DNA of 15,343 nucleotides from Aliivibrio_A kagoshimensis (GCF_050337105.1 NZ_JAKJSQ010000078.1:1-15343), one strand, 5' to 3'; shown: positions 6,006-15,044, counted from the stretch's first letter. The notes: generated by a model from the sequence alone, not told the origin. Numbers and translations are program-made.

Positions 6006-9000
6006 TTTTGTCTCCCTCCTGTTCTGTTGGTTTACCATCAACCAGTTGCTCTAATGATTGCAGAAGTGCCTCACTCGGTTTAGCGTAAAAAATACCACTG
6101 CTCCCTTCGGCTTCAACGCCACGTAAAAAGAGGTAATAGACACCACCAAAATGGGTGTCATAGCGGTAGTCGGCAATACGGCTACGCAGAAATCGATGCA
6201 GAGCCAGTGAGTAGATCTGGTACTGAAAGTCATAGCGGTGATCACGCATCGCTTCCACTAACTGCTCGTCACGGTATCGATTAGGATCATCGCCTAGATG
6301 GTTCGACTTCCAATCTAAAACGTAATACTTTCCTTGATGTTCAAACACCAAATCAATAAACCCTTTGAGCATGCCACTGGCCGTCGAAAAACCAAGCTCT
6401 CCCGCTTTTGCTGACACACAATCATGCTGAGCGATCACCCGGTTGACTGACGCAGATGACAGCACCTCAATCGGCAACAGAAACTCCATCTCCACCAACT
6501 TCTGTTGTGGTCCTTTGTCCGCAAGTTTCAATCCTTGCCCATTCAGATCGCAATTTAGCACGTTGCTGATTAAGGTTTGCAGTACCGGTAACCACTCCAG
6601 TGAGTAGTTCTCGACATTCAGCAGTTCAGTCAATGTCGCTACCGTCTCAGGGCTGTCGACGCCATGGGTAAACTCAATCTCTTCAAACACCGTGTGCAAA
6701 AAGGTACCCGGCTGAGCGCCTCTTGGAAAAGTGTGGATGGTAAACTGCGGCTCTAATACCTCATCATCATCCTGATATTGACTATCTGCCACTTGATTGC
6801 CTGTCACTTGATTACCGGCAATTGAATCGATGTCCAGCCCACTCTCTTCCAGTACGACGCCTTCAAAACTGGGCAGTTCAGCGCCCGCTTTATGACTGGC
6901 GTGTCCCTGTTTGACTAAACCAGAGTAGCTGGTCATCCACCACGTTCTATCAATGGCTGTCTGTAACTGACGAGCTTTTAGATCATGATGTTGCTCGTCC
7001 TCTGCTTGATAGGTAAGCTCACTCAGTACAGGAGGACTCACCACGTCTATAGCGCTGTTGTTCTCGGCAAGTTTGGCCAAACAGAGCAAAAGATCATTGA
7101 TGCTGCCCTGTTCTCCGTTTTGAATCAAATGGCCAATCGCACTTAAATGCAATCCAGTAGGCTCTTTGGTACTGCGGCCATTTCGTATCGGCGCCATGCC
7201 CAAAAAGCAGCCATACACAGCACGAGTCAATGCCACATAGATAAGACGTAAATCTTCTGCCAAGCGCTCTTTATCCGCTTTTATCAGTGAGTCGGGCTGT
7301 TTCGCGATATCTAAAATCGTTCGGTTCTGCGCTTCATCGTGATATTTAGCTTCTGATGCTTCTCGATAGCTGCAGACAAACGGCAAAAAAACCAAGTCAT
7401 ACTCAAGCCCTTTTGATTTGTGAATGGTAACGATCTGCACCAAGTTTCTCTCCGACTCTAAACGAGAGATCTGATCATCCGCATTGCCATTGGGCTCTGC
7501 GATGCTCTCAGCTAACCAACGTAACAGCCCATAATCACTGTCTAAGGTTTGGCTGGCCGCTTGCAGTAACTCTCCAATGTGCATCAGATCGGTCAAGCGA
7601 CGTTCTCCGCCCTCTTCAGCCAACAGTCGTTCCGCTATCAACGCTTTAGACATCACACTGCGCAGCATAGGTAAGACACCACGGCTCGACCACAGTTTTC
7701 GATACTCTCGGAATTGATTAACCGCTAACTCCCACTCAATCTCATCACGATTTAAGTTATCCAACGCCGTCGCTGTCAGTGCAAACAGACCCGATGCCAA
7801 TGCCGCCCTTAATGCTCTATCATCTTCTGGGGTTAATACCGCTTGCAGCAGTCGCTGAATGTCCGCCGCTTCACTGGATAAAAAGACACTGTCACGGTTA
7901 GAGAGATAGACACTGGCGATGCCCTGTTTCGCCAACGCCGCTTTAATCAATTTTCCTTCACTTCCTGTACGCACCAAAACCGCAATATTGCCCGCTTGAA
8001 TCGCTTTTTTCTGCTCACCATCTTTAAAGTAAGCCGTGCCTTTTTGAGATTGAGATTGGGTTAATAGATCTTGAATATGCGCTGCGGTGGATTGCGCCAT
8101 CTGCTGCTGATAATCCGCTTTGGTGATCGGTTTGTCGTCACTGCTCTCTTGATGCCAAAAAGTGAGGGATTTTTGCGGTTTATCATCTAAATACCAGCTA
8201 CGCTCACTCGCTTTCGGGCTGTGGTTCACCGATAAAAATTGAATGTCTTGATCGTAGATAAACGGCGAACTGGCAGAAGAGAACAGCGAATTCACCGTTG
8301 AGATCATATCAGCAGTCGAGCGCCAGTTTGTCCCTAGGGTATAGTGATCCACCACCTGACGACGCGCTTGGATATAGGTAAAAATATCCGCGCCACGGAA
8401 GGCGTAGATGGCCTGCTTGGGATCACCGATCATAAACAGGCCACACTGATTGTCGCCCTGTTGATGGTAGATACTATTAAAAATAGAGTACTGCAGCGGG
8501 TCGGTATCTTGAAACTCATCGATCATCGCAACCGGGTAGAGATCCCGTATTCGCTCAATCAAGGTATTATCTTCATCGTGATCAATAGCCGCAGAGAGCT
8601 GAGTCAACAGATCATCGAAGGATAACCACCCTTTACGCTGTTTCGCCTGCTCTAACAGAATACGACACTCGGCAATCGCGTGAGCCATTAACGGTTCACG
8701 AAGAGTTGCGGGGTGATCCAACAGTTCAGCGACAGCATCAAACACCAAGTGTACTGGAGCCTCACCTTTGGCTGTTTTCTCAATCAGCGTCTGTTGGTGA
8801 AATTTCTCCAGTTTATCTGGCAGTTCATAGTTGCTGGTCGGCAAACTCGCCCATGTTGATACCTGACTCAGCCAGGTCGGCAGACTCTTTTTGGTGTAGC
8901 TACGCTTATTCACTCCGGACGCTGAGATTAACGCTTCAAAATCACTGCTGTGTTGATTCCACAGCGCTTTAAAGGCGTCAATTCGTTGTAGATTAGATTG

Positions 9001-9669
9001 ATGCAGCGCAGAGAGTGACTCACTTAACGCCTCGACACTTAAGGTCACCGGTGCTCCGGTCAAGCTGCCAGCAATCTCTTTCAGTAGCGCCGCAGGTGAC
9101 GGCCAGATATTTCTCACTTCAACGGCAATCTCAGCAGACAGATGATAAAAATTGCGACGCCAATAGTCCGCGGTAACTTGGTTTTTCAGTTTTGATTCAT
9201 CGGTGACAAATTCACTATCAAACCGGCTGCCAGATTCAAACGCATTCTGAGTTAACATACGCTGACAAAATCCGTGAATGGTGTAGATGGCCGCTTCGTC
9301 CATCTGACGTTCAGCATGCAATAAAATTTTGGCTGCGGTTTTATGATCAGCGATCTCATTCAGCAAAGGTTCAATCACAGGATCGCTGCTCACGCCTCGA
9401 CTGAACGCCAAGCGCGCATCATGAATTCTGGCCCGAATACGATCCCTTAGCTCAGCCGTGGCCGCTTCGGTAAAGGTCACCACAAGGATTTGATCCACCG
9501 TTAACTCAGTTGGATGCGCATTTGGCCCACCATGACCCAAAAGCAGTCTCAAGTATAAACTGGCGATCGTAAAGGTCTTTCCTGTGCCTGCTGACGCTTC
9601 GATCAATCGAGGCCCAAACAGTGGAAATGTCATTGGGTGGAGCGTATTTGGAATCGCAGCTTGTATCAT
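5998..9669 (-). CDS. recB: Exodeoxyribonuclease V beta subunit, RecB helicase-nuclease
   Basis: The 3'-5' SF1A motor and the only nuclease of RecBCD; it also loads RecA after Chi. It has 1223 aa from ATG 9669, against 1180 in E. coli; a TTG one codon earlier is possible but less likely. Helicase motifs: Walker A ASAGTGKT (25-32), VTFTEAATAELRDRI, IHGFCQRML, Walker B DEFQDTDP (384-391), GDPKQAIYAFRGAD (415-428), TNWRS, TIHKSKGLEY (748-757) and YVALTRAV. A linker of poor conservation follows (about 925-975). The C-terminal nuclease keeps the metal site: H992 in GTFLHTVFEE, D1106 in GFIDLVF, D1119 and K1121 in VLDWKSN (E. coli D1080 and K1082), and QYQIY at about 1151. The ribosome site is modest (GGTG about 7 nt upstream). 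recC ends 33 nt before it; there is no ptrA between them, unlike E. coli. Confidence 0.97.
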   Translation of the reverse strand: MIQAAIPNTLHPMTFPLFGPRLIEASAGTGKTFTIASLYLRLLLGHGGPNAHPTELTVDQILVVTFTEAATAELRDRIRARIHDARLAFSRGVSSDPVIEPLLNEIADHKTAAKILLHAERQMDEAAIYTIHGFCQRMLTQNAFESGSRFDSEFVTDESKLKNQVTADYWRRNFYHLSAEIAVEVRNIWPSPAALLKEIAGSLTGAPVTLSVEALSESLSALHQSNLQRIDAFKALWNQHSSDFEALISASGVNKRSYTKKSLPTWLSQVSTWASLPTSNYELPDKLEKFHQQTLIEKTAKGEAPVHLVFDAVAELLDHPATLREPLMAHAIAECRILLEQAKQRKGWLSFDDLLTQLSAAIDHDEDNTLIERIRDLYPVAMIDEFQDTDPLQYSIFNSIYHQQGDNQCGLFMIGDPKQAIYAFRGADIFTYIQARRQVVDHYTLGTNWRSTADMISTVNSLFSSASSPFIYDQDIQFLSVNHSPKASERSWYLDDKPQKSLTFWHQESSDDKPITKADYQQQMAQSTAAHIQDLLTQSQSQKGTAYFKDGEQKKAIQAGNIAVLVRTGSEGKLIKAALAKQGIASVYLSNRDSVFLSSEAADIQRLLQAVLTPEDDRALRAALASGLFALTATALDNLNRDEIEWELAVNQFREYRKLWSSRGVLPMLRSVMSKALIAERLLAEEGGERRLTDLMHIGELLQAASQTLDSDYGLLRWLAESIAEPNGNADDQISRLESERNLVQIVTIHKSKGLEYDLVFLPFVCSYREASEAKYHDEAQNRTILDIAKQPDSLIKADKERLAEDLRLIYVALTRAVYGCFLGMAPIRNGRSTKEPTGLHLSAIGHLIQNGEQGSINDLLLCLAKLAENNSAIDVVSPPVLSELTYQAEDEQHHDLKARQLQTAIDRTWWMTSYSGLVKQGHASHKAGAELPSFEGVVLEESGLDIDSIAGNQVTGNQVADSQYQDDDEVLEPQFTIHTFPRGAQPGTFLHTVFEEIEFTHGVDSPETVATLTELLNVENYSLEWLPVLQTLISNVLNCDLNGQGLKLADKGPQQKLVEMEFLLPIEVLSSASVNRVIAQHDCVSAKAGELGFSTASGMLKGFIDLVFEHQGKYYVLDWKSNHLGDDPNRYRDEQLVEAMRDHRYDFQYQIYSLALHRFLRSRIADYRYDTHFGGVYYLFLRGVEAEGSSGIFYAKPSEALLQSLEQLVDGKPTEQEGDKNA
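6014..6020 (-). promoter_or_regulatory. Strong ribosome binding site for recD inside the recB end
   Basis: AGGAGGG on the minus strand, 8 nt before ATG 6005. It lies within the last codons of recB and decides the recD start. The recB stop TAA (6000-5998) falls just inside recD, in a different frame. Confidence 0.75.
6787..6816 (-). repeat. Two-copy 15-nt tandem repeat in the recB linker
   Basis: Two adjacent 15-nt units (6787-6801 and 6802-6816) differ at two bases and keep the reading frame, giving GNQVT-GNQVA in RecB (residues 952-961). They sit in the low-complexity linker between the helicase and nuclease domains. Confidence 0.7.
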
Positions 9670-9702
9670 CAAACATCACCGTCTATCTAAAAGGGTTATT
9701 GA

Positions 9703-12700
9703 CTATTTCTCTTGCTTTTGGCTCTCTTGGCTATTGACTACGGCCGCTTGCAATACTCGGCTGGCCAGTTGTGACAGCTGCTCATTCAGCGGTTCGCTCC
9801 ATTCGGGCCATACTCGACGTATGTAGTCATTCGCCCCCTCCCCAGCAAACAGGTAACCATCGTTAAAACAGGTTTGACGCTTTTTATCCGCCTGAAGATT
9901 GGTTTTTTCATCACTCTTCCACTCACCATCACGACCGATGTGCGCTTCAATGCCTGCCAGTGCCGTTTTAGGAAAGTAAGGAAGAGGCTGTGTTAGCCCT
10001 TCATAGTAAAGTGAAATCACCTCTTGAAGATAGCTTTTGGCCTGCTCTGATCCTAACGCTTGATATTGCAAATGGGCATCGGTTCCGACCAAATGTGTGC
10101 GCTGTTCGATGCCCATTGCAGACAAACAGACATGGTCAAGCCAAGCGGTTAATCTATCTTGTGCACGAACTTTACCGCTGCGATAACGAACCAAACCACT
10201 GCCGTAACGCTGCTTAAGCCAGCCCAGTAACTGCACCTTTTCACCCTCAATCATCAAGGTTAACTTTACCTCTTGATCGGGCTGTTTGCTAACGAGTAAC
10301 GGCGCGATGTCATCCACTAAATTGGCCACCTCTTCGCGAGTATGTGCTAACTCCAATTCACCAAACGCTGAAATTGGCAGTGTACCCGCCGCGCGCTGTT
10401 CTGCCGAAAATTGGCTAAATAGAGCATTCTCATCCGCTCCCTCTTCATGCGATTTTAGCTGTTGTTCCAGCAATTCATCACGTAATAGATAACCATCTAG
10501 ATGATTTAGAATAAAGGGTTCGTCATCGTCCATCACGCCCATCGGCGGCTCAAAATACACCTTAAGACGGCGATTGAAGAAGTATCGGACTGGCAGTATC
10601 CAAAATCGTTGCAGCTCAGCCAAATCAAGTGTCTCTTCCGTTTTCTCCCCTTCGCTCGCGTCATTGTCAGTTAATGGCGTTTGCTGAAAGGATTGTCCTG
10701 CTTGCCCTTCCCTAAGCGCCGCCGGTAACCACTCAGCGGCATAGCTGGCTTGTTCACCTTGAAACGCTGATGAACTAAAAGGAACCAGTGGGTGATGGGA
10801 AGTTAGCCATTGAGAGAGCGCTGTCGCGGACTGGTCCACTGGCAAGGCGTGATCACCCAATACACAGTAACCCTGTTGGCAGTACTCAATCAGTTCTGAG
10901 ACCAACACTGAAGGCACTTTCTCACTGTTATCTTGAATTGAACGTCCGACATAACTGATGTAGAGCGTCTGTTGCGCCGATTGAATCGCTTCCAAAAAGA
11001 GATAACGGTCATCATCGCGGCGAGAGCGATCCCCTGCAATCGTGCGGCCATTCATCAAGTCAAACCCTTCAGGCGGGATGTTTCTCGGATAGGCGCCATC
11101 ATTCATGCCCAACAAGCAGACCACGTCAAAAGGAATAGAACGCATTGGCATTAAGGTACAGAAGTTCACTTGTCCGGCTAAGAAGCGTTGACTCACTCGC
11201 TCCCCAGAGAGTTTATCTTGCAGATAGTGGGTTATTACCGCAGGGGTTAGTGGCTTCTGATAACCAGCGTCTGCTAACTGCTGCTGCAGTCGGTGTAGGC
11301 AGTCTCGTATCGATTTGAGGATTAATTCACCATCCAGCTCCACCTCAAACAGATCATCAATCAAGCTCATCAGTGTGTCATTCCAAGAGGAGATGGATTG
11401 CGTCAGTGACAAGCGATAACGGTAGTGAATCAGCTGATCGATAAAGCTGGCTAACTGACCGGCATGTTCGGCACTTAACCCTTGCACTTGGTCATAAGCT
11501 GAAATGCCGCTGAACAGACCCGCATCATGAGGCATGGCATAACCGAGTAACATACGCTGAATACCAAACAACCAACTGTTTTGTTGCTGCTGCGGCAGCT
11601 CAAATTGACTGGCGGTAAACTCATCCAGCCCCCAGCGAATGCCAGACTCCTCAATCCAACGCTTCACTAACTCAAAACTGTTGGCATCAAAGCCAAATTT
11701 GCTCATTACTGCAGGCACTTCCAGCAGCTCTAACATCTCTGATGCGCTACAGCGACTTTCCGGCAACACAATCAAACGCAAGAAGGCTTGCAGAAGCGGG
11801 TTCTCTTGTTCTGCGGTTCTGTCAGAGATGGAGAAGGGGATATAGCGATTACCTGGTGCATTACCAAATACCGCTTGAATCGCCGGGCTGTAGCTGTTGA
11901 TGTCCGCTACCATCACAATGATGTCACGAGGTTTGAGTTTAGGATTAGCATCAAACATCGCCAACAGCTGATCGTGTAGCACCTCCACCTCACGCATCGG
12001 GCTGTGACACGCATGAATGGCTAATGAGTGATCATTAAGTTCAATCTCAAATTTATGTTGACTGGAGTCTAGAATTTCATCGTTTTGGCGATCTTCTAAA
12101 TCTAAAATGTCTCTTTGTATATTGTGCAGCAGCGAATCTCTCTCTATCTCAACAAATGCTTCAACTTCTTGAGCTTCCATCTCTGAGATAAGATAAAAGT
12201 TATCACGCCCTAACTTGCCCATCGATGCCAACAGACTATTACCAACAGCATCCAAGTGCTGCTCATCCAATTCGTTCTGCTCAATGGTGCCTTTTAGCTG
12301 ATCACGCTCTTCGCCGTACTCACTGTGATCATCCAACCACTTGATGTTCAACCGCTGTTTAGCCGCTAACCGTGCTAAATAGTTACGATCGCGAATATCT
12401 CCCCAGTAGTAACGACAAGGGTTAGTACACATCAGATGCACATCGATATGTTGACCGAGCGCTGCTAATGCATCCATATAACGCGGTGGCAGTGAAGAGA
12501 TACCAAACACAAACAGGCGTTTGGGCAGTCCTTCAGGCAGATCACTGCCATGCTGAGAATAGGCGTCCAACGTTTCAATAAAGTGCTCATACAAGTTGGC
12601 ACGATGATAGGGAGATTGGTCCAATGCTAATGTCTGATCATACAGCGCTTGCCACAACAGGGGTTGCCAGGCATGTTGCATCTCGCCCTGTTCGCCATCA

Positions 12701-13188
12701 ATAATCTCAGGCTGCAGTTCCGCAACGGACTCTCCCGCTTCCCATGTTTTGATCCACTCAGGGCGATACACTAAATATTGATCAAAAATGTCAGCGATTT
12801 TTTCCGACAGCTGATAGAGTTTTTGACCATCAATGTCTTCGGCTAAATAGCTTTTCAGTGGGGAAAATTCGGCACGTTCTAACTGTTGTGGCAACACATC
12901 CATCAGTTTCCACGTCATCGCCTCTTTGTTAAAGGCACTACGCTCAGGCACGTCTTCCAACACTTTGGTAAACATGGTCCAGATAAAAGTCGCAGGAAGC
13001 GGGAATTCAATATTGGCGGCCACACCAAACGATTTGGCCAACTCCATTTTAAGCCACTGAGACATGCCAGGGCTTTGAACGAGAATTTGCTCTTTTTCAA
13101 AAGGATTTTCGACGGGATTAAGGCTGATGAGTTCAACCAATAACGATTTTAACAGATCCAGTTGATTCGAATGATAAACAGTAAACAC
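9703..13188 (-). CDS. recC: Exodeoxyribonuclease V gamma subunit, RecC
   Basis: The subunit that splits the DNA strands and reads Chi in the strand leaving RecB. It has 1161 aa, against 1122 in E. coli. The start is GTG 13188; MFTVYHSNQLDLL lines up with E. coli MLRVYHSNRLDVL residue for residue. The first 150 residues align without gaps, so the Chi-pocket residues can be read directly: Q38, Q44, L64, W70, D133, D136 and R142 are kept, while T40 is Pro and L134 is Ile. Other strongly conserved blocks are HSPMREVEVLHDQLLAM, PRDIIVMVADINSYSP, SISDRTAEQ, SQRFLAGQVNFCTLMPMRS, VVCLLGMNDGAYPR, GDRSRRDDDRYLFLEA and ISYVGRSIQDN. As in the family, the helicase-like fold lacks Walker motifs. First gene of the recC-recB-recD unit, with recB following after 33 nt. 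Confidence 0.97.
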   Translation of the reverse strand: MFTVYHSNQLDLLKSLLVELISLNPVENPFEKEQILVQSPGMSQWLKMELAKSFGVAANIEFPLPATFIWTMFTKVLEDVPERSAFNKEAMTWKLMDVLPQQLERAEFSPLKSYLAEDIDGQKLYQLSEKIADIFDQYLVYRPEWIKTWEAGESVAELQPEIIDGEQGEMQHAWQPLLWQALYDQTLALDQSPYHRANLYEHFIETLDAYSQHGSDLPEGLPKRLFVFGISSLPPRYMDALAALGQHIDVHLMCTNPCRYYWGDIRDRNYLARLAAKQRLNIKWLDDHSEYGEERDQLKGTIEQNELDEQHLDAVGNSLLASMGKLGRDNFYLISEMEAQEVEAFVEIERDSLLHNIQRDILDLEDRQNDEILDSSQHKFEIELNDHSLAIHACHSPMREVEVLHDQLLAMFDANPKLKPRDIIVMVADINSYSPAIQAVFGNAPGNRYIPFSISDRTAEQENPLLQAFLRLIVLPESRCSASEMLELLEVPAVMSKFGFDANSFELVKRWIEESGIRWGLDEFTASQFELPQQQQNSWLFGIQRMLLGYAMPHDAGLFSGISAYDQVQGLSAEHAGQLASFIDQLIHYRYRLSLTQSISSWNDTLMSLIDDLFEVELDGELILKSIRDCLHRLQQQLADAGYQKPLTPAVITHYLQDKLSGERVSQRFLAGQVNFCTLMPMRSIPFDVVCLLGMNDGAYPRNIPPEGFDLMNGRTIAGDRSRRDDDRYLFLEAIQSAQQTLYISYVGRSIQDNSEKVPSVLVSELIEYCQQGYCVLGDHALPVDQSATALSQWLTSHHPLVPFSSSAFQGEQASYAAEWLPAALREGQAGQSFQQTPLTDNDASEGEKTEETLDLAELQRFWILPVRYFFNRRLKVYFEPPMGVMDDDEPFILNHLDGYLLRDELLEQQLKSHEEGADENALFSQFSAEQRAAGTLPISAFGELELAHTREEVANLVDDIAPLLVSKQPDQEVKLTLMIEGEKVQLLGWLKQRYGSGLVRYRSGKVRAQDRLTAWLDHVCLSAMGIEQRTHLVGTDAHLQYQALGSEQAKSYLQEVISLYYEGLTQPLPYFPKTALAGIEAHIGRDGEWKSDEKTNLQADKKRQTCFNDGYLFAGEGANDYIRRVWPEWSEPLNEQLSQLASRVLQAAVVNSQESQKQEK

Positions 13189-13201
13189 GCGGCGATCCCG
13201 T

Positions 13202-13260
13202 CATTAAATATGCTCTACCTTGATTGTCTATCACCTTGATCAAATGAGCAATATTTAATG
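13202..13260. repeat. Imperfect inverted repeat enclosing two direct repeats, upstream of recC
   Basis: Left arm CATTAAATATGCTC (13202-13215) pairs with right arm GAGCAATATTTAATG (13246-13260), with one unpaired base. The 30 nt between the arms hold two copies of ACCTTGAT (13217-13224 and 13233-13240), 16 bp apart. It ends 14 nt before the recC start. It may be an operator, or, if transcribed from further upstream, a leader hairpin. Confidence 0.7.
13203..13230 (-). promoter_or_regulatory. Possible recC promoter
   Basis: On the minus strand, TAGACA (13230-13225, 5/6 to TTGACA), 16-nt spacer, TTTAAT (13208-13203, 5/6 to TATAAT). The -10 lies in one arm of the inverted repeat and the -35 between the two ACCTTGAT copies. 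It would start transcription near 13196, leaving a leader of only about 8 nt before the GTG, which argues for caution. Another promoter further upstream, or readthrough from the MFS gene, is possible. Confidence 0.35.
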
Positions 13261-13281
13261 GTTGAGATTGCCTAATAGTCA

Positions 13282-13313
13282 CCCTCCCAATAAAACAAAT
13301 TTACTAAGGAGGG
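13282..13313 (-). terminator. Weak hairpin downstream of the MFS gene
   Basis: CCCTCC (13282-13287) can pair with GGAGGG (13308-13313) around a 20-nt A+T-rich loop in the 153-bp spacer between the MFS stop and recC. There is no T-run after it on either strand, so it is not a standard intrinsic terminator. It may only reduce readthrough into recC. Confidence 0.25.
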
Positions 13314-13341
13314 CACATTACACCTTCTATCGATAAGGCGG

Positions 13342-14511
13342 TTAACCCGCAATTGGCCGGTGGTCACTGTGGATTTTAGGCACACTTTTAATCAACATAT
13401 ACAGACATGTCGTGGTTAAACAGAAGCCTAAATAGATCACAAGCCCCTGCTTATAGCCATTAAATATCTGCGCGATAATTGGACCACACACTGAACCCAC
13501 GCTGTAACTCAATAGCATCACTTCAGTGGCTGACACTATTTTCTCTTTCGCTAACGCGTCACACGCTAAGGTGATGGCTATTGGATAGAGTGCAAAAGAA
13601 CACGCTCCCAGTAGCAAATAACTCATCGCCATCAACATAGGCAGCTGCGCATTCATCACACCCATAATGCCTACGGTACCAAACAGACAGAACAACGCCA
13701 TCAATAAGCTTTTACTCATTCGGGTCGACAAGAAACTCACTAACGGCTGTACCAGCATGCCACCAAGAATGATGCACGCCATATACATTCCCGTCTGATT
13801 CGCATCCACTAATCGAGTGCTGATGTACATCGGCATTAAGCCATATATTGGCCCCAGCAATAGCCCCGAAACCATACAACCAATCAATGCAGGTCGACTT
13901 AATCGTTTCAGTTCATGTAACGTTATCTTCTCAGAACTGCCGCACTCAGGCTGACCTCCTTTGATCAACAACGGAGGCAAGATAGCCACCAATAGTAAGA
14001 TCACAATACAGAAGTAAGGCAAGAATCCCACGACGCCAAAGGGAACGATACCCAATTGGCCTAATGCACTACCACCGTACAGTGACGTCATATAGAGACC
14101 TAAACGTTTCGCTCTCTGTTTAGCAGAATCGGCCATTAACAACCAAGACTCCACAACGACAAAAATACCCGCTACAGCAATACCCGCCACAAAACGAGCG
14201 GATAACCAAACTGCCGCTTGTGGCATGACTAACATCGCCACAATGGTAGAGATTAATAGGCTAAGAAACAGAATAAATGCGGTTCTGTGGCCTATTTTTG
14301 ACACTATACGTTCTATGCTGGTTGCACCAACCAACAGGCCGAGATAATAGATACTCGCCAACCATGGCACTAAACTGTGGCTTAACTCAAACGAGCTGAG
14401 TGACAGCGGAATCAAGCTCATTAAAAAGCCTGAAGCAACAGCAAAAAACGATAGACCAACTACCGGAACAAAAGTGCTACTTTTATGATTGTTAATGGCG
14501 AGCATTGTCAC
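13342..14511 (-). CDS. MFS transporter, YcaD-like
   Basis: A 389-aa inner-membrane protein with about twelve hydrophobic segments in two halves, split by a polar loop at about residues 186-206. Family marks: motif A-like GATSIERIVSKIGHR between helices 2 and 3 (62-76), ARFVAGIAVAGIFVVVESWLL (helix 4 region, 105-125), LGPIYGLMPMYIS (219-231), ALYPIAITLACDAL (307-320) and LLSYSVGSVCGP (333-344). These blocks match E. coli YcaD, a putative transporter of unknown substrate, so no function is assigned. The start is GTG 14511: AGGAG at 14523-14519 is 7 nt from it, but 13 nt from the ATG two codons later. It lies 153 bp upstream of recC on the same strand, with no strong terminator between, so some readthrough into recCBD is possible. 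Confidence 0.92.
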   Translation of the reverse strand: MTMLAINNHKSSTFVPVVGLSFFAVASGFLMSLIPLSLSSFELSHSLVPWLASIYYLGLLVGATSIERIVSKIGHRTAFILFLSLLISTIVAMLVMPQAAVWLSARFVAGIAVAGIFVVVESWLLMADSAKQRAKRLGLYMTSLYGGSALGQLGIVPFGVVGFLPYFCIVILLLVAILPPLLIKGGQPECGSSEKITLHELKRLSRPALIGCMVSGLLLGPIYGLMPMYISTRLVDANQTGMYMACIILGGMLVQPLVSFLSTRMSKSLLMALFCLFGTVGIMGVMNAQLPMLMAMSYLLLGACSFALYPIAITLACDALAKEKIVSATEVMLLSYSVGSVCGPIIAQIFNGYKQGLVIYLGFCLTTTCLYMLIKSVPKIHSDHRPIAG

Positions 14512-14587
14512 CTTTTATCTCCTTTAATGTACTTTTACACTACCTAGACATCGGTTTATTAGATAGTGAACCTGTGAATTTTCGATG

Positions 14588-14616
14588 AATGTATTCCTGT
14601 TCATATACGATGTCAA
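14588..14616 (-). promoter_or_regulatory. Likely promoter of the MFS gene
   Basis: On the minus strand a perfect -35 TTGACA (14616-14611), a 17-nt spacer, and TACATT (14593-14588, 4/6 to TATAAT). Transcription would begin near 14581, leaving a leader of about 70 nt. The -10 lies in a small inverted repeat, GAAT-GT-ATTC (14587-14596), a possible operator. Confidence 0.45.
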
Positions 14617-14867
14617 CAAGATAAATACCCTATTAGTAAATAAATATATAGAAAGATATTTTTACAATTAAAATCAGATACATACAAGTAACCACTCATA
14701 TGAAAACTTCATTCATCCTTAACAATAATGTTCACAAAATACGATCTAGTCGTCAAAGAAAGGAGAGAATTAACGCAGAAAAAAACAAAAAAGATAATCA
14801 CACAAAATACTAGCTGCGAAGCAGATAGAAAACTAAACTGTCATTTATACAACTAAAATACTCGTAA

Positions 14868-15044
14868 TCACTTGAGATTTCCCACGTAAAGATGGGTTTT
14901 TAAAAAGAAGTCAGGATGAAGTGTTGCCCTCTTATATGATGCTAAACAAGTCGCATAATTAACCCCATGTTTTTTTGAGACATCACCGACAATTTTTTTG
15001 TAATTATGAAATTTATGAAAAAGTGTGATCTTTAAAATGATCAA
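14868..15044 (-). pseudogene. Possible small or decayed gene, unrecognised
   Basis: From TTG 15044 to TGA 14868 the minus strand reads 58 codons without a stop, in a stretch of about 20-35% GC. The C-terminal part (YKKIVGDVSKKHGVNYATCL, then ASYKRATLHPDFFLKTHLYV) has a mixed, protein-like composition with charged and helix-prone residues, unlike translated A+T-rich spacer. Upstream the same frame stays open for about 28 more codons, interrupted by one TAA (15071-15069), as if a longer gene had taken a nonsense change. No ribosome site or ATG is seen at a suitable place. I do not recognise the family. It could be a gene remnant or chance. Confidence 0.2.

Noticed and set aside
6006..6041. N-terminal extension of RecD from ATG 6041
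   Set aside because: The 12 residues have no counterpart in RecD and the strong ribosome site serves the ATG at 6005.
3957..13188. RecBCD region as a new phage-defence system
   Set aside because: All three subunits are ordinary orthologues with complete motifs in the usual order; no additional effector gene sits in the operon.
14551..14596. CRP-type site TGTGA near the MFS promoter
   Set aside because: Only one half-site matches; the second half (TCACA) is absent at the proper spacing.
14700..14813. Plus-strand ATG frame of 37 codons, rich in Lys, Arg and Asn
   Set aside because: No ribosome site, composition explained by A-rich DNA, and no recognisable motif.
14811..14826. Small hairpin CTGC-GAA-GCAG
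   Set aside because: A 4-bp stem with a 3-nt loop and no context to give it a role.
14881..14901. Terminator-like CCCA...TGGG followed by five T on the plus strand
   Set aside because: The stem is only 4 bp with an 8-nt loop, and no plus-strand gene precedes it.
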